Shown here in pieces: positions 36,075 through 45,025 of a DNA stretch of 64,000 nt; the stretch's first letter is position 1, and each line of letters opens with the position of its first letter. The notes under the pieces were generated by a model. That model did not search any database. It worked only from the letters and a program-made list of their open reading frames with translations, and was not told the DNA's origin. The position numbers were made by a program, and so were the translations under genes. Origin of the DNA: PALSA-555 sp963821325 (GTDB lineage Bacteria; Actinomycetota; Acidimicrobiia; IMCC26256; PALSA-555); NCBI GenBank assembly GCA_963821325.1, contig CAWGDC010000005.1:496001-560000 (forward strand), in the 5' to 3' direction.

Positions 36075-36494
36075 TTGCGCCGCGTGCTCGGGGTCGACTG
36101 GGGCACCCGCCGCCTCGGCCTGGCCGTCTCCGACCCGACGGGCACGCTCGCGTCACCGCACGGGATCGTCGAGCGGGGCGACGACCCCGACGCCGACCGC
36201 CGGGCCGTGGTCGACGCCGCCCGGGCCGTCGACGCCGACCGGATCGTGGTCGGGCTGCCCCGGTCGCTGTCCGGACGGGAGGGCGCGTCGGCCCGGGCGG
36301 CGCGAGCCGAGGCGGCCGCGCTGGCCGACCTCGCCGGCCCTGACCTGCCCGTCGAGGTCCACGACGAGCGGTTCTCGACCGTCACCGCCGAGCAGCTCAC
36401 CCGGGGGACCCGGCGGCGTCGCGCCCGCCGCCGACCGGTGGACGACGCCGCGGCCGCTGTCATGCTCCAGTCCTACCTAGAGTCTCGGCGGTGA
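36075..36494 (+). CDS. ruvX: Putative pre-16S rRNA nuclease/Holliday junction resolvase RuvX (YqgF)
   Basis: 139 residues from TTG 36075. RNase H-like fold with VLGVDWGTRRLGLAVSDPTG (first Asp), RIVVGLPRSLSGREG, VEVHDERFSTVTAEQL (Glu) and VDDAAAAVMLQSYLESRR (last Asp). Located between alaS and mltG as in most Actinomycetota; the family matures 16S rRNA 5' ends in E. coli. Ends overlapping mltG. Confidence 0.9.
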   Translation: MRRVLGVDWGTRRLGLAVSDPTGTLASPHGIVERGDDPDADRRAVVDAARAVDADRIVVGLPRSLSGREGASARAARAEAAALADLAGPDLPVEVHDERFSTVTAEQLTRGTRRRRARRRPVDDAAAAVMLQSYLESRR

Positions 36495-37828
36495 CCGAGC
36501 ACGTCGAGGGGCCCGGCCCGGGAGGCCCGGCTGCGTCCCGCCCCGAACCGAGCGGACCCGCGGACCCCGGCGCGGGCCTGACGCGCCGCGAGCGCCGCGA
36601 GGCGCGCGAGGCGAGCGCCAAGTCCAAGGGCTCCCGCGGCGGATCGCGGGGGGCGAGCCCCGCGCCCGTCGACGACCGGGCGGCGCGGCGCGGCCGCGCG
36701 CCGCAACCCGACCCGAGCGGCCGCGGCGACCACGCGGCGCGGCGCGGCAGCCGAGCCGAGACGAGCGACGGTGATCACCGCGCGACGACGCGCGGCCGGA
36801 CGGCCCGCGCCGAGCCGAGCGACTGGGGCGCCCGGGCCCCGGCACGCGGCGGGGGTGGTGGCCGCGCCGCGAAACGTGCGGCGCGCACCGCGACGGCGAC
36901 CCCGCCGCGACCGGCGTGGCTCGACGCCCCGACCGAGGAGATGCCGATCGTCGGCGGCAACGGCGGCGGGAACGGCACGGGTCAGCCGACCCCGCCCCGC
37001 GCGGCGCGTCGCACGGCCGCGGTGGCCGTCGTCATCGGGCTGCTGACCATCCCGCTGCTCGTCGTGGCCGTCGCCACCGTCGGGCCGAGCCTGCTGTCGG
37101 GTGGCGGGACGACGAAGCCGACGGTGAAGCCCGCCGCGGGCGGGCAGGTGCAGCTGCTCCTCCGGCCCGGCCTCACCGTCGCCGGGATCGCCGCGACCGT
37201 GGCGGCCCTGCCCGGCCACACCCAGGCGTCGTTCCTGGCCGCGGCGAACTCGGGGCTGATCCGGTCGGCGTACGAGCCGGCAACCACCACGACGCTCGAG
37301 GGTCTGCTGTTCCCCGACACCTACTTCGTGCTCCCGAACGAGAGCGACGCGTCGATCGTGCGCCGGCTGGTGAACCGCTTCGACCAGATCGGCGACCAGA
37401 TGGGCCTCGGCGCCACCACGGCGGTGACGCCCTACCAGACCGTCATCGTGGCGTCGCTGATCCAACAAGAGGTGAAGATCCCGACCGACGGGCCGCTCGT
37501 CGCGGCGGTCATCTACAACCGGCTGCGGCTCGGGATGCCGCTGCAGATCGACGCGACCCTCTGCTACGTGAAGGGCGGCTGCCCGCCGGTGCCGACGAAC
37601 GCCGACAAGCAGCGCGTCTCCCCGTACAACACCTACAAGGTGACCGGGCTGCCGCCGACGCCGATCGCCAGCGTCACGATGGCCTCGCTGCAGGCCGCGA
37701 TGCAGCCGGCGAACGTCCCGTACCTCTACTACGTGATCTCGGACGCGAGCGGGAAGCTCGCGTTCTCGACGACGCTCGCCCAGCAGAACCACAACATCGC
37801 GCTCGCCCACGCGAAGGGTCTTTTGTGA
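36491..37828 (+). CDS. mltG: Endolytic murein transglycosylase MltG
   Basis: 445 residues from GTG 36491, intact. An unusually long N-terminal cytoplasmic region (about 170 residues) is rich in Arg, Gly, Ser and Asp (RRERREAREASAKSKGSRGG) with no predicted fold. One membrane helix (AVVIGLLTIPLLVVAVATVG) precedes the YceG domain with TTLEGLLFPDTYFV, IVASLIQQEVKIP carrying the catalytic Glu, AAVIYNRLRLGMPLQIDATL and SPYNTYKVTGLPPTPIASV. It cleaves nascent glycan strands outside the membrane. TAGAGT 8 nt before the GTG could give an internal leaderless start. Confidence 0.92.
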   Translation: MTEHVEGPGPGGPAASRPEPSGPADPGAGLTRRERREAREASAKSKGSRGGSRGASPAPVDDRAARRGRAPQPDPSGRGDHAARRGSRAETSDGDHRATTRGRTARAEPSDWGARAPARGGGGGRAAKRAARTATATPPRPAWLDAPTEEMPIVGGNGGGNGTGQPTPPRAARRTAAVAVVIGLLTIPLLVVAVATVGPSLLSGGGTTKPTVKPAAGGQVQLLLRPGLTVAGIAATVAALPGHTQASFLAAANSGLIRSAYEPATTTTLEGLLFPDTYFVLPNESDASIVRRLVNRFDQIGDQMGLGATTAVTPYQTVIVASLIQQEVKIPTDGPLVAAVIYNRLRLGMPLQIDATLCYVKGGCPPVPTNADKQRVSPYNTYKVTGLPPTPIASVTMASLQAAMQPANVPYLYYVISDASGKLAFSTTLAQQNHNIALAHAKGLL

Positions 37829-38649
37829 CGCTGCCCCCCAGCGGGCAGACCACCGTCGCCGGGATCATCGGCCAGCCGGTCCGGCACTCGCGGTCACCGG
37901 CGATCCACAACGCGGCGTACGCCGCGCTCGGCCTCGACTGGGTGTACGTGGCGTTCCCGGTCGCGCCCAGCGCGGTGCAGGCCGCGCTCGTCGGGCTGCG
38001 CGCCGCGGGCGTCGCCGGCTGCAACGTGACGATGCCCCACAAGGCCGAGGCGGCGCAGGCCTGCGACGAGCTCACCACCACCGCCGCGGCGCTCGACGCG
38101 GTGAACACCGTCGTCTTCGGCGACGGCGGGCTCCTCGGGGACTCGACGGACGGTGACGGGTTCCTCGACGCGGCGCGCGAGGCCGATGTCCCCCTCACCG
38201 ACGCGCAGGTCCTCGTGGTCGGTGCGGGCGGCGCCGCCCGCGCCATCGTCCACACCCTCGGCACCGTCGCCGCGCACGTCACCGTGGCCGCCCGACGACC
38301 CGACGCCGCCGCGACCGCGGCCCGGCTCGCCCCGTCCGCGACGACGGTGCCGTTCGCCGCGCTCGACGACGCGGTCGCCGCGAGCGACGTCGTCGTGAAC
38401 GCCACGCCGCTCGGCATGTGCGGCGAGGCACCCCCGTTCGACCCGGCCCGCCTCTCGGCGCGGCAGGTGGTCATCGACACCGTGTACGCGCCGCCCGAGA
38501 CGGCGCTCCTCGCCGCCGCCGCGGCGCAGGGGGCCCGCACGCTGAACGGCCTCGGGATGCTCGTGCACCAAGCGGCCCGGTCGTTCACCCGGCTGACGGG
38601 ACGACCGGCGCCGCTGGACGTCATGCGGGCCGCCGCCGACGCGTCGTGA
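37825..38649 (+). CDS. aroE: Shikimate dehydrogenase
   Basis: 274 residues from GTG 37825 overlapping mltG. Substrate domain: GIIGQPVRHSRSPAIHNAAY and CNVTMPHKAEAAQACDE with the catalytic Lys. NADP domain: VLVVGAGGAARAIVHTLG. LNGLGMLVHQAARSFTRLTG closes the site. The usual NTDG motif is STDG (DSTDGDGFLDAAREA), which is tolerated in relatives. It reduces 3-dehydroshikimate. First gene of the aromatic amino acid cluster here. Confidence 0.93.
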   Translation: MTLPPSGQTTVAGIIGQPVRHSRSPAIHNAAYAALGLDWVYVAFPVAPSAVQAALVGLRAAGVAGCNVTMPHKAEAAQACDELTTTAAALDAVNTVVFGDGGLLGDSTDGDGFLDAAREADVPLTDAQVLVVGAGGAARAIVHTLGTVAAHVTVAARRPDAAATAARLAPSATTVPFAALDDAVAASDVVVNATPLGMCGEAPPFDPARLSARQVVIDTVYAPPETALLAAAAAQGARTLNGLGMLVHQAARSFTRLTGRPAPLDVMRAAADAS

Positions 38650-39332
38650 CCGCCGCGCTGGTCGCCGGGTGCGGCGTCGCCGGCGCGCTCGTCGGGGTCT
38701 GGCTGCCGGTCGACGTCGTGGCGAGCGAGGATGGCCGCACCGTCGCCGCCGGACCGTCGCCGATCCCCGCGACCGTGCTGCGCCGCGGCTGGGGTCGCCT
38801 CATGGTGCTCGTCACCGCCGGGCTGTGGGCCGCGCTCGCGGCGCGGTTCGGCGCGGTGTGGGCCCTGCCCGCCGACCTCGTGTTCGCCGCCGGGCTCGTC
38901 GCGCTCACCGTCGTCGACCTGCGCCACCAGCTGCTGCCGCGCCGCATCGTCGTCCCACTCGGCGTGGTGACGGTCGCCCTCTTCGGCCTGGCGGCCGCGG
39001 CGACCGGCGCCGGTGACGCGCTGACCCGCGCCGTGCTGTGCGCCGCCGCGGCGTTCGTCGGCTTCGCGATCCTGCGCCTCGCGAACCCGGCCGCGCTCGG
39101 CGGCGGCGACGTGACGCTCGCCGCCGTGCTCGGGCTCGCGCTCGGCTGGCAGTCGGTCGACGCCGTCGTCGCCGGCCTCGCGCTCGGCGCGGTGCTCGCC
39201 GCCGTCGTCGCGCTCGTCGGGCTCGCCGCGGGTCGTCTCCGACGCGACACCGCCCTGTCCTACGGGCCGTTTCTCGCTGTGGGCGCGCTCGTCGTGCTGC
39301 TCGCCGCCCCGAGCGGCCATCTGATCGGCTGA
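38646..39332 (+). CDS. A24-type prepilin peptidase-like membrane aspartyl protease
   Basis: 228 residues, GTG 38646 overlapping aroE. About six membrane helices. The two catalytic Asp motifs of type IV leader peptidases are present: LTVVDLRHQLLPRRIV (first Asp) and ALGGGDVTLAAVLGLALGW (GxGD). The N-terminal cytosolic zinc-binding methyltransferase domain of PilD is missing, giving the short archaeal/actinobacterial form. No pilin genes are in the window, yet this position between aroE and aroC recurs in Actinomycetota (recollection). Confidence 0.85.
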   Translation: MTAALVAGCGVAGALVGVWLPVDVVASEDGRTVAAGPSPIPATVLRRGWGRLMVLVTAGLWAALAARFGAVWALPADLVFAAGLVALTVVDLRHQLLPRRIVVPLGVVTVALFGLAAAATGAGDALTRAVLCAAAAFVGFAILRLANPAALGGGDVTLAAVLGLALGWQSVDAVVAGLALGAVLAAVVALVGLAAGRLRRDTALSYGPFLAVGALVVLLAAPSGHLIG

Positions 39333-39361
39333 ACCATCCGGGCCGCGCCGCGACCCGCCGG

Positions 39362-39367
39362 TATCCT
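39362..39367 (+). promoter_or_regulatory. Candidate -10 box (TATCCT) of aroC
   Basis: TATCCT lies 56 bp before GTG 39424, with GAAGGAGTC as ribosome site at 39411-39419. It gives aroC-K-B-Q its own start separate from aroE. Confidence 0.5.
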
Positions 39368-39423
39368 GGCGGGATCGCCCACCGTCGAGCGTCGCACCGG
39401 GCGCTCGCCCGAAGGAGTCCCGG

Positions 39424-40578
39424 GTGTTGCGCTTCCTGACCGCCGGGGAGTCCCACGGGCCCGCCCTCGTGGTCATCGTCGAAGGGCTGCCCGCCGGTCT
39501 GCCCGTCACCATCGAGGAGGTGGCCGCCGAGCTGGCCCGGCGCCGCCTCGGCTTCGGACGCGGGCCCCGCATGCGCTTCGAGCGTGACGACGTCGAGTTC
39601 CTCGGCGGCGTCCGCCACGGCCGCACCCTCGGCTCACCCGTCGCGGTGGTGATCCACAACACCGAGTGGCCGAAGTGGCAGGACGAGATGTCCCCCGCAC
39701 CCGGGCAGACCGAGCGGCCGCTGCACCAGCCCCGACCGGGCCACGCCGACCTGGTCGGCATGCAAAAGTACGGGTTCGACGACGCCCGCGACGTCCTCGA
39801 GCGGGCCAGCGCCCGCGAGACGGCCGCCCGCGTCGCGGCCGGCGCGCTCGCCAAGACGATGCTCGCCCACCTCGGCGTGCAGGTCCTCAGCCACGTCGTC
39901 GCGCTCGGCCCGGTGCACGCCGCCGCGGAGCGCCGACCCAAGCCCGCCGACCTCGAGACCGTCGACGCGTCACCGGTGCGCTGCTTCGACCCCGACGCCG
40001 AGGCGGCGATGATCGCCGAGGTCGAGGCCGCCGCCGCGGCCGGCGACTCGCTCGGCGGCGTCGTGGAGGTCCTCGGGTACGGCGTCCCCGCCGGGCTCGG
40101 CTCGCACGTCCACTGGGACCGCCGCGTCGACGGGCTCCTCGCGCAGGCGCTCATGAGCATCCAGGCGATGAAGGGCGTCGAGCTCGGCGACGGGTTCGTC
40201 ACCGCCACCCGGCGGGGCAGCGAAGCCCACGACGAGATCCTGTGGGACGACGACACCCACGCCTACCAGCGGGGCTCGACGCGCGCCGGCGGCACGGAGG
40301 GCGGCATGACGACCGGGGACCTGCTCGTCGCCCGCGTCGCGATGAAGCCGCTCTCCACCCTGAACCGGCCGGTGCTGCGCACCGTCGACGTCGCCACGAA
40401 GGAGGCGACGGTGTCGTTCAAGGAGCGCACCGACGTGACGGCCGTGCCCGCGTCGGGGGTGGTCGCCGAGACGATGGTGGCGCTCGTGCTCGCTGGCGAG
40501 GCGCTCCGCAAGTTCGGCGGGGACTCGCTCGCCGAGCTCGTGCGCAACCACGACGCGTTCGTCGCCGGGCTGGCGTGA
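39424..40578 (+). CDS. aroC: Chorismate synthase
   Basis: 384 residues from GTG 39424 behind GAAGGAG, intact. Chorismate synthase signatures: FLTAGESHGPALVVIVEGLP, RRLGFGRGPRMRFERDDVEF, ARETAARVAAGALAKTMLAH and YQRGSTRAGGTEGGMTTGDL. It converts EPSP to chorismate with reduced FMN. GTGA overlap with aroK. Confidence 0.96.
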   Translation: MLRFLTAGESHGPALVVIVEGLPAGLPVTIEEVAAELARRRLGFGRGPRMRFERDDVEFLGGVRHGRTLGSPVAVVIHNTEWPKWQDEMSPAPGQTERPLHQPRPGHADLVGMQKYGFDDARDVLERASARETAARVAAGALAKTMLAHLGVQVLSHVVALGPVHAAAERRPKPADLETVDASPVRCFDPDAEAAMIAEVEAAAAAGDSLGGVVEVLGYGVPAGLGSHVHWDRRVDGLLAQALMSIQAMKGVELGDGFVTATRRGSEAHDEILWDDDTHAYQRGSTRAGGTEGGMTTGDLLVARVAMKPLSTLNRPVLRTVDVATKEATVSFKERTDVTAVPASGVVAETMVALVLAGEALRKFGGDSLAELVRNHDAFVAGLA

Positions 40579-41105
40579 GCGGCGCCGCGCCGCGCCACCT
40601 CGTCCTCGTCGGGCTCATGGGCGCGGGCAAGACCACCGTCGGGGCGGGCTGCGCCACCCGCCTCGGTCGCCCGTTCGTCGACACCGACGACCTCGTCGAG
40701 ACCCTCGCCGGTCGCCGGGTCGCGGACCTCTTCGCCGACGGGGAGGACACCTTCCGCGACGTCGAGCGCCGCGCCGTCGCCGACGCCAGCGCGTCGCCGA
40801 CGCCACTCGTCATCGCCTGCGGGGGCGGCGCGGTGCTCGACGCCGCGAACCGCGCCGCGTTGCGGGCCACCGGCTTCGTGGTCTGGCTGCGCGCCGACCC
40901 GACGGTGCTCGCCGACCGGGTGCGCGCCGACGGCGGCGACCGGCCGCTGCTGCGCGACGGGCCGCTCCCGACGCTCGTGCGGCTGGCCGAGACCCGCGAC
41001 GCCGCCTACCGGGCGGTCGCCGACGCGGAGGTCACCACCGACGGCCGCACCCCCGACGCCGTCGCCGACGCGGTCGTGGAGGAGTTCACCCGATGCGCCG
41101 CGTGA
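40575..41105 (+). CDS. aroK: Shikimate kinase
   Basis: 176 residues from GTG 40575. P-loop LVGLMGAGKTTVGAGCATRL, shikimate-binding PFVDTDDLVE, GEDTFRDVERRAV and CGGGAVLDAANRAAL, and the lid ADGGDRPLLRDG. It phosphorylates shikimate at O3. The C-terminus overlaps the aroB start by 13 bp. Confidence 0.95.
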   Translation: MSGAAPRHLVLVGLMGAGKTTVGAGCATRLGRPFVDTDDLVETLAGRRVADLFADGEDTFRDVERRAVADASASPTPLVIACGGGAVLDAANRAALRATGFVVWLRADPTVLADRVRADGGDRPLLRDGPLPTLVRLAETRDAAYRAVADAEVTTDGRTPDAVADAVVEEFTRCAA

Positions 41106-42172
41106 CCGTGCCGCTGGGCGTCCCCTACGACGTGACCGTCGGCGTCGGCGCCCTCGCGCACCTCGGCGACGCGGTGGGGGATCACCCCCAGGTGGCGGTC
41201 GTCAGCCAGCCCGCGGTCGCGGACCCGTACGGGCCGGTGGCGCTCGCCGTGCTGCGCGCCGACGGGCGGACCGCGGAGTCGTTCACGATCGGGGACGGCG
41301 AAGCCGCCAAGACGCTCACCACCGTGGAGGGCCTCTGCCGCGCGCTCGCCGACTGGGGCCTGCACCGGGACGACGCCATCGTGGCGCTCGGCGGCGGCGT
41401 CGTGGGCGACACGGTCGGGCTCGCCGCCGCGCTGTACCACCGGGGCGTCGCCGTCGTGCAGGCCCCGACCACCCTGCTCGCCATGGTCGACGCCGCCATC
41501 GGCGGCAAGACCGCCGTGAACCTGCCGGAGGGCAAGAACCTCATCGGGGCCTTCCACCAGCCGATCGCCGTCGTCGCCGACATCGACACCCTGGTGTCGC
41601 TGCCCGCGCCGGCGTACCGGTCCGGGCTCGGCGAGGTCGCGAAGTACGCCCTGCTGCCCGAGGGCGGCGCCGTCGCCGCGCTGCTCGACACCCACACCGA
41701 CGCGGTGCGCGTCCGCGACCCGGCCGTGCTCACCGACCTCGTCGCGGCCTGCGCCGAGATCAAGGCCACGATCGTCGCCGCCGACGCCGAGGAGCGCGGG
41801 GGTGGCCGCGCCACGTTGAACTACGGGCACACCCTCGCCCACACGCTCGAGACGACGGCCGGCTACTCGCTGACGCACGGCGACGCCGTCGCCGTCGGGC
41901 TCGTCTTCGCGGTGACGCTCGCCGAGGCGCTCGGCCGGGTCGACGGCGCGGCCGTCACCCGGGTGCGTCGCCTGCTCGAGGCGCTGGACCTCCCGACCCG
42001 GGTCCCCGACCGTCGCACCGTCGACGAGCTCCTCGCCGTCATGGAGCGCGACAAGAAGGCACGCGGCACCCTCACGTTCGTGCTGCCGGGCTCCGACGGG
42101 CTCACGCTCGTCGACGACCCCCCGCGACCGCTCGTCGAGGCGGCCCTGCACGCCGTCGGCGTGCAAGGCTGA
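41093..42172 (+). CDS. aroB: 3-dehydroquinate synthase
   Basis: 359 residues from ATG 41093. NAD-binding and catalytic motifs: GDGEAAKTLTTVEGLCRALA, IVALGGGVVGDTVGLAAALY, QAPTTLLAMVDAAIGGKTAV, GLGEVAKYALLPEGG, and the metal ligands in NYGHTLAHTLETTAGYSLTH with GDAVAVGL. Intact. It cyclises DAHP to 3-dehydroquinate. Confidence 0.96.
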   Translation: MRRVTVPLGVPYDVTVGVGALAHLGDAVGDHPQVAVVSQPAVADPYGPVALAVLRADGRTAESFTIGDGEAAKTLTTVEGLCRALADWGLHRDDAIVALGGGVVGDTVGLAAALYHRGVAVVQAPTTLLAMVDAAIGGKTAVNLPEGKNLIGAFHQPIAVVADIDTLVSLPAPAYRSGLGEVAKYALLPEGGAVAALLDTHTDAVRVRDPAVLTDLVAACAEIKATIVAADAEERGGGRATLNYGHTLAHTLETTAGYSLTHGDAVAVGLVFAVTLAEALGRVDGAAVTRVRRLLEALDLPTRVPDRRTVDELLAVMERDKKARGTLTFVLPGSDGLTLVDDPPRPLVEAALHAVGVQG

Positions 42173-42177
42173 CCACG

Positions 42178-42630
42178 GTGGCGACGATCCTCCTGCTCTC
42201 CGGCCCCAACCTGAACCTCTTCGGCGAGCGGGACCCCGCCGTGTACGGCACCGCGACGCTCGCCGAGTGCGTCGACGACGCGCGAGCGGTGGTGGCGGCC
42301 CACGGCCACGAGCTCGAGCACGTCCAGTCCAACCACGAGGGGGACCTGGTCGACGCCGTGCAGGGCGCCCGACGCCGCTGCGCCGCCGTGATCCTGAACC
42401 CCGGGGCCCTCGGCCACTACTCCTACGCGCTCGCCGACGCCCTCGCCACCTACGACGGCGTCGCCGTCGAGCTGCACGTCTCGAACCCCGCGGCGCGGGA
42501 GGAGTGGCGCCGCACCTCGGTCGTGGCGCCCGTCGTCACCGGCACCGTGGCGGGGTTCGGTCGGGCCGGCTACCGCCTCGCCGCCGAGGCCGCGGTCGCG
42601 GTCCTCGCCGACCGGGCGGCGGCGTCGTGA
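42178..42630 (+). CDS. aroQ: 3-dehydroquinate dehydratase, type II
   Basis: 150 residues from GTG 42178. LLLSGPNLNLFGERDPAVYG with the catalytic Tyr/Arg loop, VQSNHEGDLVDAVQGARRRC, ILNPGALGHYSYALADALA and VELHVSNPAAREEWRRTSVV with the catalytic His. Typical dodecameric type II enzyme length. Completes the aroE-C-K-B-Q set for dehydroquinate to chorismate apart from EPSP synthase (aroA), which is not in the window. Confidence 0.95.
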   Translation: MATILLLSGPNLNLFGERDPAVYGTATLAECVDDARAVVAAHGHELEHVQSNHEGDLVDAVQGARRRCAAVILNPGALGHYSYALADALATYDGVAVELHVSNPAAREEWRRTSVVAPVVTGTVAGFGRAGYRLAAEAAVAVLADRAAAS

Positions 42631-42646
42631 CGCGCCGCTCCCGGCG

Positions 42647-43736
42647 ATGGACGTGACCGGCCGGGCGCCGCGGCTGCGTGCCCGCTTCGCCGGCGCGGGC
42701 ATCGACGCGCTCCTCGTCACCCGCCTCCCCAACGTCCGCTACCTCACCGGGTTCAGCGGCTCCGCCGCGCTGCTGCTCGTCACGGCCGACGCCCTGCTGG
42801 TCATCACCGACGGCCGCTACCAGACCCAGGTGGGGGAGCAGCTGCGCCGCCGCCGGGGTGGACGCCCAGGTCGAGATCGGCGCGACCCACGCCGACCAGC
42901 ACGCCGCGCTCACGCCGCGACGACGGGCGTGGCCCGCCTCGGGCTGGAGGCGCACGGCGTCACGTGGGCCGAGCAGCGCGCCCTCGCCGGACGGCTCGCA
43001 CCCGAGCTCGTCCCCACGGAGGCGCTGGTCGAGGCGGACCGCGCCGTGAAGGACGACGGTGAGGTGGCCCGCATCCGGGCGGCGTGCGCCATCGGCGACG
43101 CGGCGCTCGCCGAGCTGCTCCCGAGCCTCGCCGACGGGCCGACCGAGGCGGCGTTCGCGGTCGCGCTCGAGCACGCCATGCGGATCCGCGGCGCGACCGC
43201 GATGAGCTTCGACCCGATCGTGGCCAGCGGCCCGAACGCCGCGAAGCCGCACGCCCGGCCGAGCGACCGCCCGATCGGCCGCGGGGAGCTCGTCGTGCTC
43301 GACTTCGGCTGCATGGTCGACGGCTACTGCTCGGACATCACCCGCACGGTGTCCGTCGGCGACCCGGGCGACGACGCCCGCGGGCTGTGGGAGCTCGTCG
43401 CCGCGAGCCAAGCCGCGGGTCGCGACGCGGTCCGGCCCGGTGTGGCGTGCGCCGACGTCGACCGGGCGAGCCGAGCGGTCATCGACGCGGCCGGGCTCGG
43501 CGACGCGTTCGTGCACGGCACCGGCCACGGCGTCGGCCTCGAGATCCACGAGGCGCCGCGCGTCGCTCGCACCGCCTCTGGTAGCCTGGATCGTTCACAC
43601 GGTCGTGACCGTCGAGCCTGGGGTCTACCTCCCGGGTGTCGGTGGTGTCCGGATCGAGGACACCGTCGTCGTCACCGAGGACGGCGCCGTGCCGCTCACC
43701 GAGGCCCCGAAGTCCCTCGTCGTCGCGCCGAACTAG
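42647..43736 (+). CDS. pepP: Xaa-Pro aminopeptidase (M24 family), three frameshifts
   Basis: About 362 residues from ATG 42647. N-terminal creatinase-like domain (TRLPNVRYLTGFSGSAALLL), broken near 42850 (one extra C) and restored near 42916. The pita-bread catalytic domain has FDPIVASGPNAAKPHARPSD, LVVLDFGCMVDGYCSDITRT (two metal-binding Asp), GTGHGVGLEIHEAPR (His) and, after a shift near 43595, HTVVTVEPGVYLPGVGGVRI and EDTVVVTEDG (two Glu). It removes N-terminal residues before proline. The usual neighbour of efp in Actinomycetota. Confidence 0.9.
43582..43587 (+). promoter_or_regulatory. Possible internal -10 box (TAGCCT) inside pepP, upstream of efp
   Basis: GGTAGCCTGG resembles the alaS and def promoters, but it lies within pepP coding sequence 169 bp before efp, so chance or amino-acid constraint cannot be excluded. 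Confidence 0.25.
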
Positions 43737-43755
43737 CCGAGCCCTCGAAGGACCC

Positions 43756-44316
43756 GTGAGCGTCTCCACGAACGACCTGAAGAACGGGATGGCCCTGAAC
43801 CTGCCCGACGGGCTCATGACCGTCGTCGAGTTCCAGCACGTCAAGCCGGGCAAGGGCGGCGCGTTCGTCCGCACCAAGCTGAAGAACGTGCGGACCGGCG
43901 CGGTGCTCGAGCGCACCTTCCGCGCCGACGAGAAGGTGCCGTTCGCCACGATCGACAAGCGCGAGATGCAGTACCTGTACCGGGAAGGCGACGCGTTCGT
44001 CTTCATGGACACCGACGACTACGAGCAGCTCCACGTCGAGAGCGGCGCGCTCGGCCCGGCCGCGCAGTACCTGAAGGAAGGCGACCACGCCGTCCTGCCC
44101 GTCCACGACGGGCAGGTCCTCGGCGTCGACCTGCCCGCCGCCGTCGAGCTGACCGTCGCGGACACCGAGCCCGGTGTGCAGGGCGACCGCGTGTCGGGGG
44201 CCCGCAAGCCCGCGACCCTCCAGACCGGCCTCGTCATCCAGGTGCCGCTGTTCGTCGAGCCCGGCGACGCGGTGAAGGTCGACACGCGCACCGGGGAGTA
44301 CCTCGCCCGGGTCTGA
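43756..44316 (+). CDS. efp: Translation elongation factor P
   Basis: 186 residues from GTG 43756 (GAAGGA upstream). Domain I KOW-like fold with VEFQHVKPGKGGAFVRTKLK, in which the tip residue is Lys in PGKGG; then RTGAVLERTFRADEKVPFA, and domains II-III with YEQLHVESGALGPAAQYLKE and the EFP signature near VIQVPLFVEPGDAVKVDTRT. It relieves ribosome stalling at polyproline. Intact. Confidence 0.96.
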   Translation: MSVSTNDLKNGMALNLPDGLMTVVEFQHVKPGKGGAFVRTKLKNVRTGAVLERTFRADEKVPFATIDKREMQYLYREGDAFVFMDTDDYEQLHVESGALGPAAQYLKEGDHAVLPVHDGQVLGVDLPAAVELTVADTEPGVQGDRVSGARKPATLQTGLVIQVPLFVEPGDAVKVDTRTGEYLARV

Positions 44317-44330
44317 CACCCGGCCAGACG

Positions 44331-44720
44331 ATGGCGACCCGACGCGAGGCACGGGAGCGGGCCCTGGCGCTCTGCTACGAGCTCGAGACCAAAGGCGAAT
44401 CCCCCGACACCGTCCTCGACGCGCTGCCCGCGCCCCCCGACGACTACACCGTCACCCTGGTCCGCGGCGTCGGCGACCACCGTGCCGAGCTCGACGCGCT
44501 GCTCGGCACCTACTCGGAGCGGTGGGCCGTCGAGCGCATGCCCGCCGTCGACCGGGCGGTGCTGCGCATCGGCTCCTACGAGCTCGGCTGGGAGCCCGAG
44601 CTGCCCGTCGGGGTCGTGATCGACGAGGCCGTCGAGCTCGCCCGCCAGTACTCCACCGCCGACTCGGGACGCTTCGTGCACGCCCTCCTGGCCCGGATCG
44701 CCGACCAGGTGCGCACGTGA
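44331..44720 (+). CDS. nusB: Transcription antitermination factor NusB
   Basis: 129 residues from ATG 44331. All-helical NusB fold: REARERALALCYELETKGES, VERMPAVDRAVLRIGSYELG and GVVIDEAVELARQYSTADSG ending RFVHALLARIAD. It follows efp by 14 bp, as in many bacteria. It binds boxA RNA with NusE. Confidence 0.94.
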   Translation: MATRREARERALALCYELETKGESPDTVLDALPAPPDDYTVTLVRGVGDHRAELDALLGTYSERWAVERMPAVDRAVLRIGSYELGWEPELPVGVVIDEAVELARQYSTADSGRFVHALLARIADQVRT

Positions 44721-45025
44721 GCACCGCCCCGCCGGCACCGCCCGCCCCCCTCGAGGTCCAAGAGCCCGACCTCGAGGAGGTCGTCACCACCGACCGGCCC
44801 TGGCTCGTCATCGTGTGGAACGACCCGGTGAACCTCATGTCCTACGTGGTCTTCGTCTTCCAGACGCTCTTCGGCTACTCCCGGGAGAAGGCGACCCGGC
44901 TGATGCTGCAGGTCCACCACGACGGCAAGGCGATCGTCTCCGACGGGAACCGCGAGAAGGCCGAAGCCGACGTCGCCCGCCTCCACGCCCATGGCCTCTG
45001 GGCGACGATGGAGCACCCCTCGTGA
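44717..45025 (+). CDS. clpS: ATP-dependent Clp protease adaptor ClpS
   Basis: 102 residues from GTG 44717. ITVWNDPVNLMSYVVFVFQT-like core (IVWNDPVNLMSYVVFVFQTL) and GYSREKATRLMLQVHHDGKA, VSDGNREKAEADVARLHAHG. The N-degron pocket residues (ND in WNDPVN and later His) are present. It delivers N-end rule substrates to ClpAP/ClpCP. Overlaps nusB and the next gene by 4 bp. Confidence 0.93.
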   Translation: MSTAPPAPPAPLEVQEPDLEEVVTTDRPWLVIVWNDPVNLMSYVVFVFQTLFGYSREKATRLMLQVHHDGKAIVSDGNREKAEADVARLHAHGLWATMEHPS

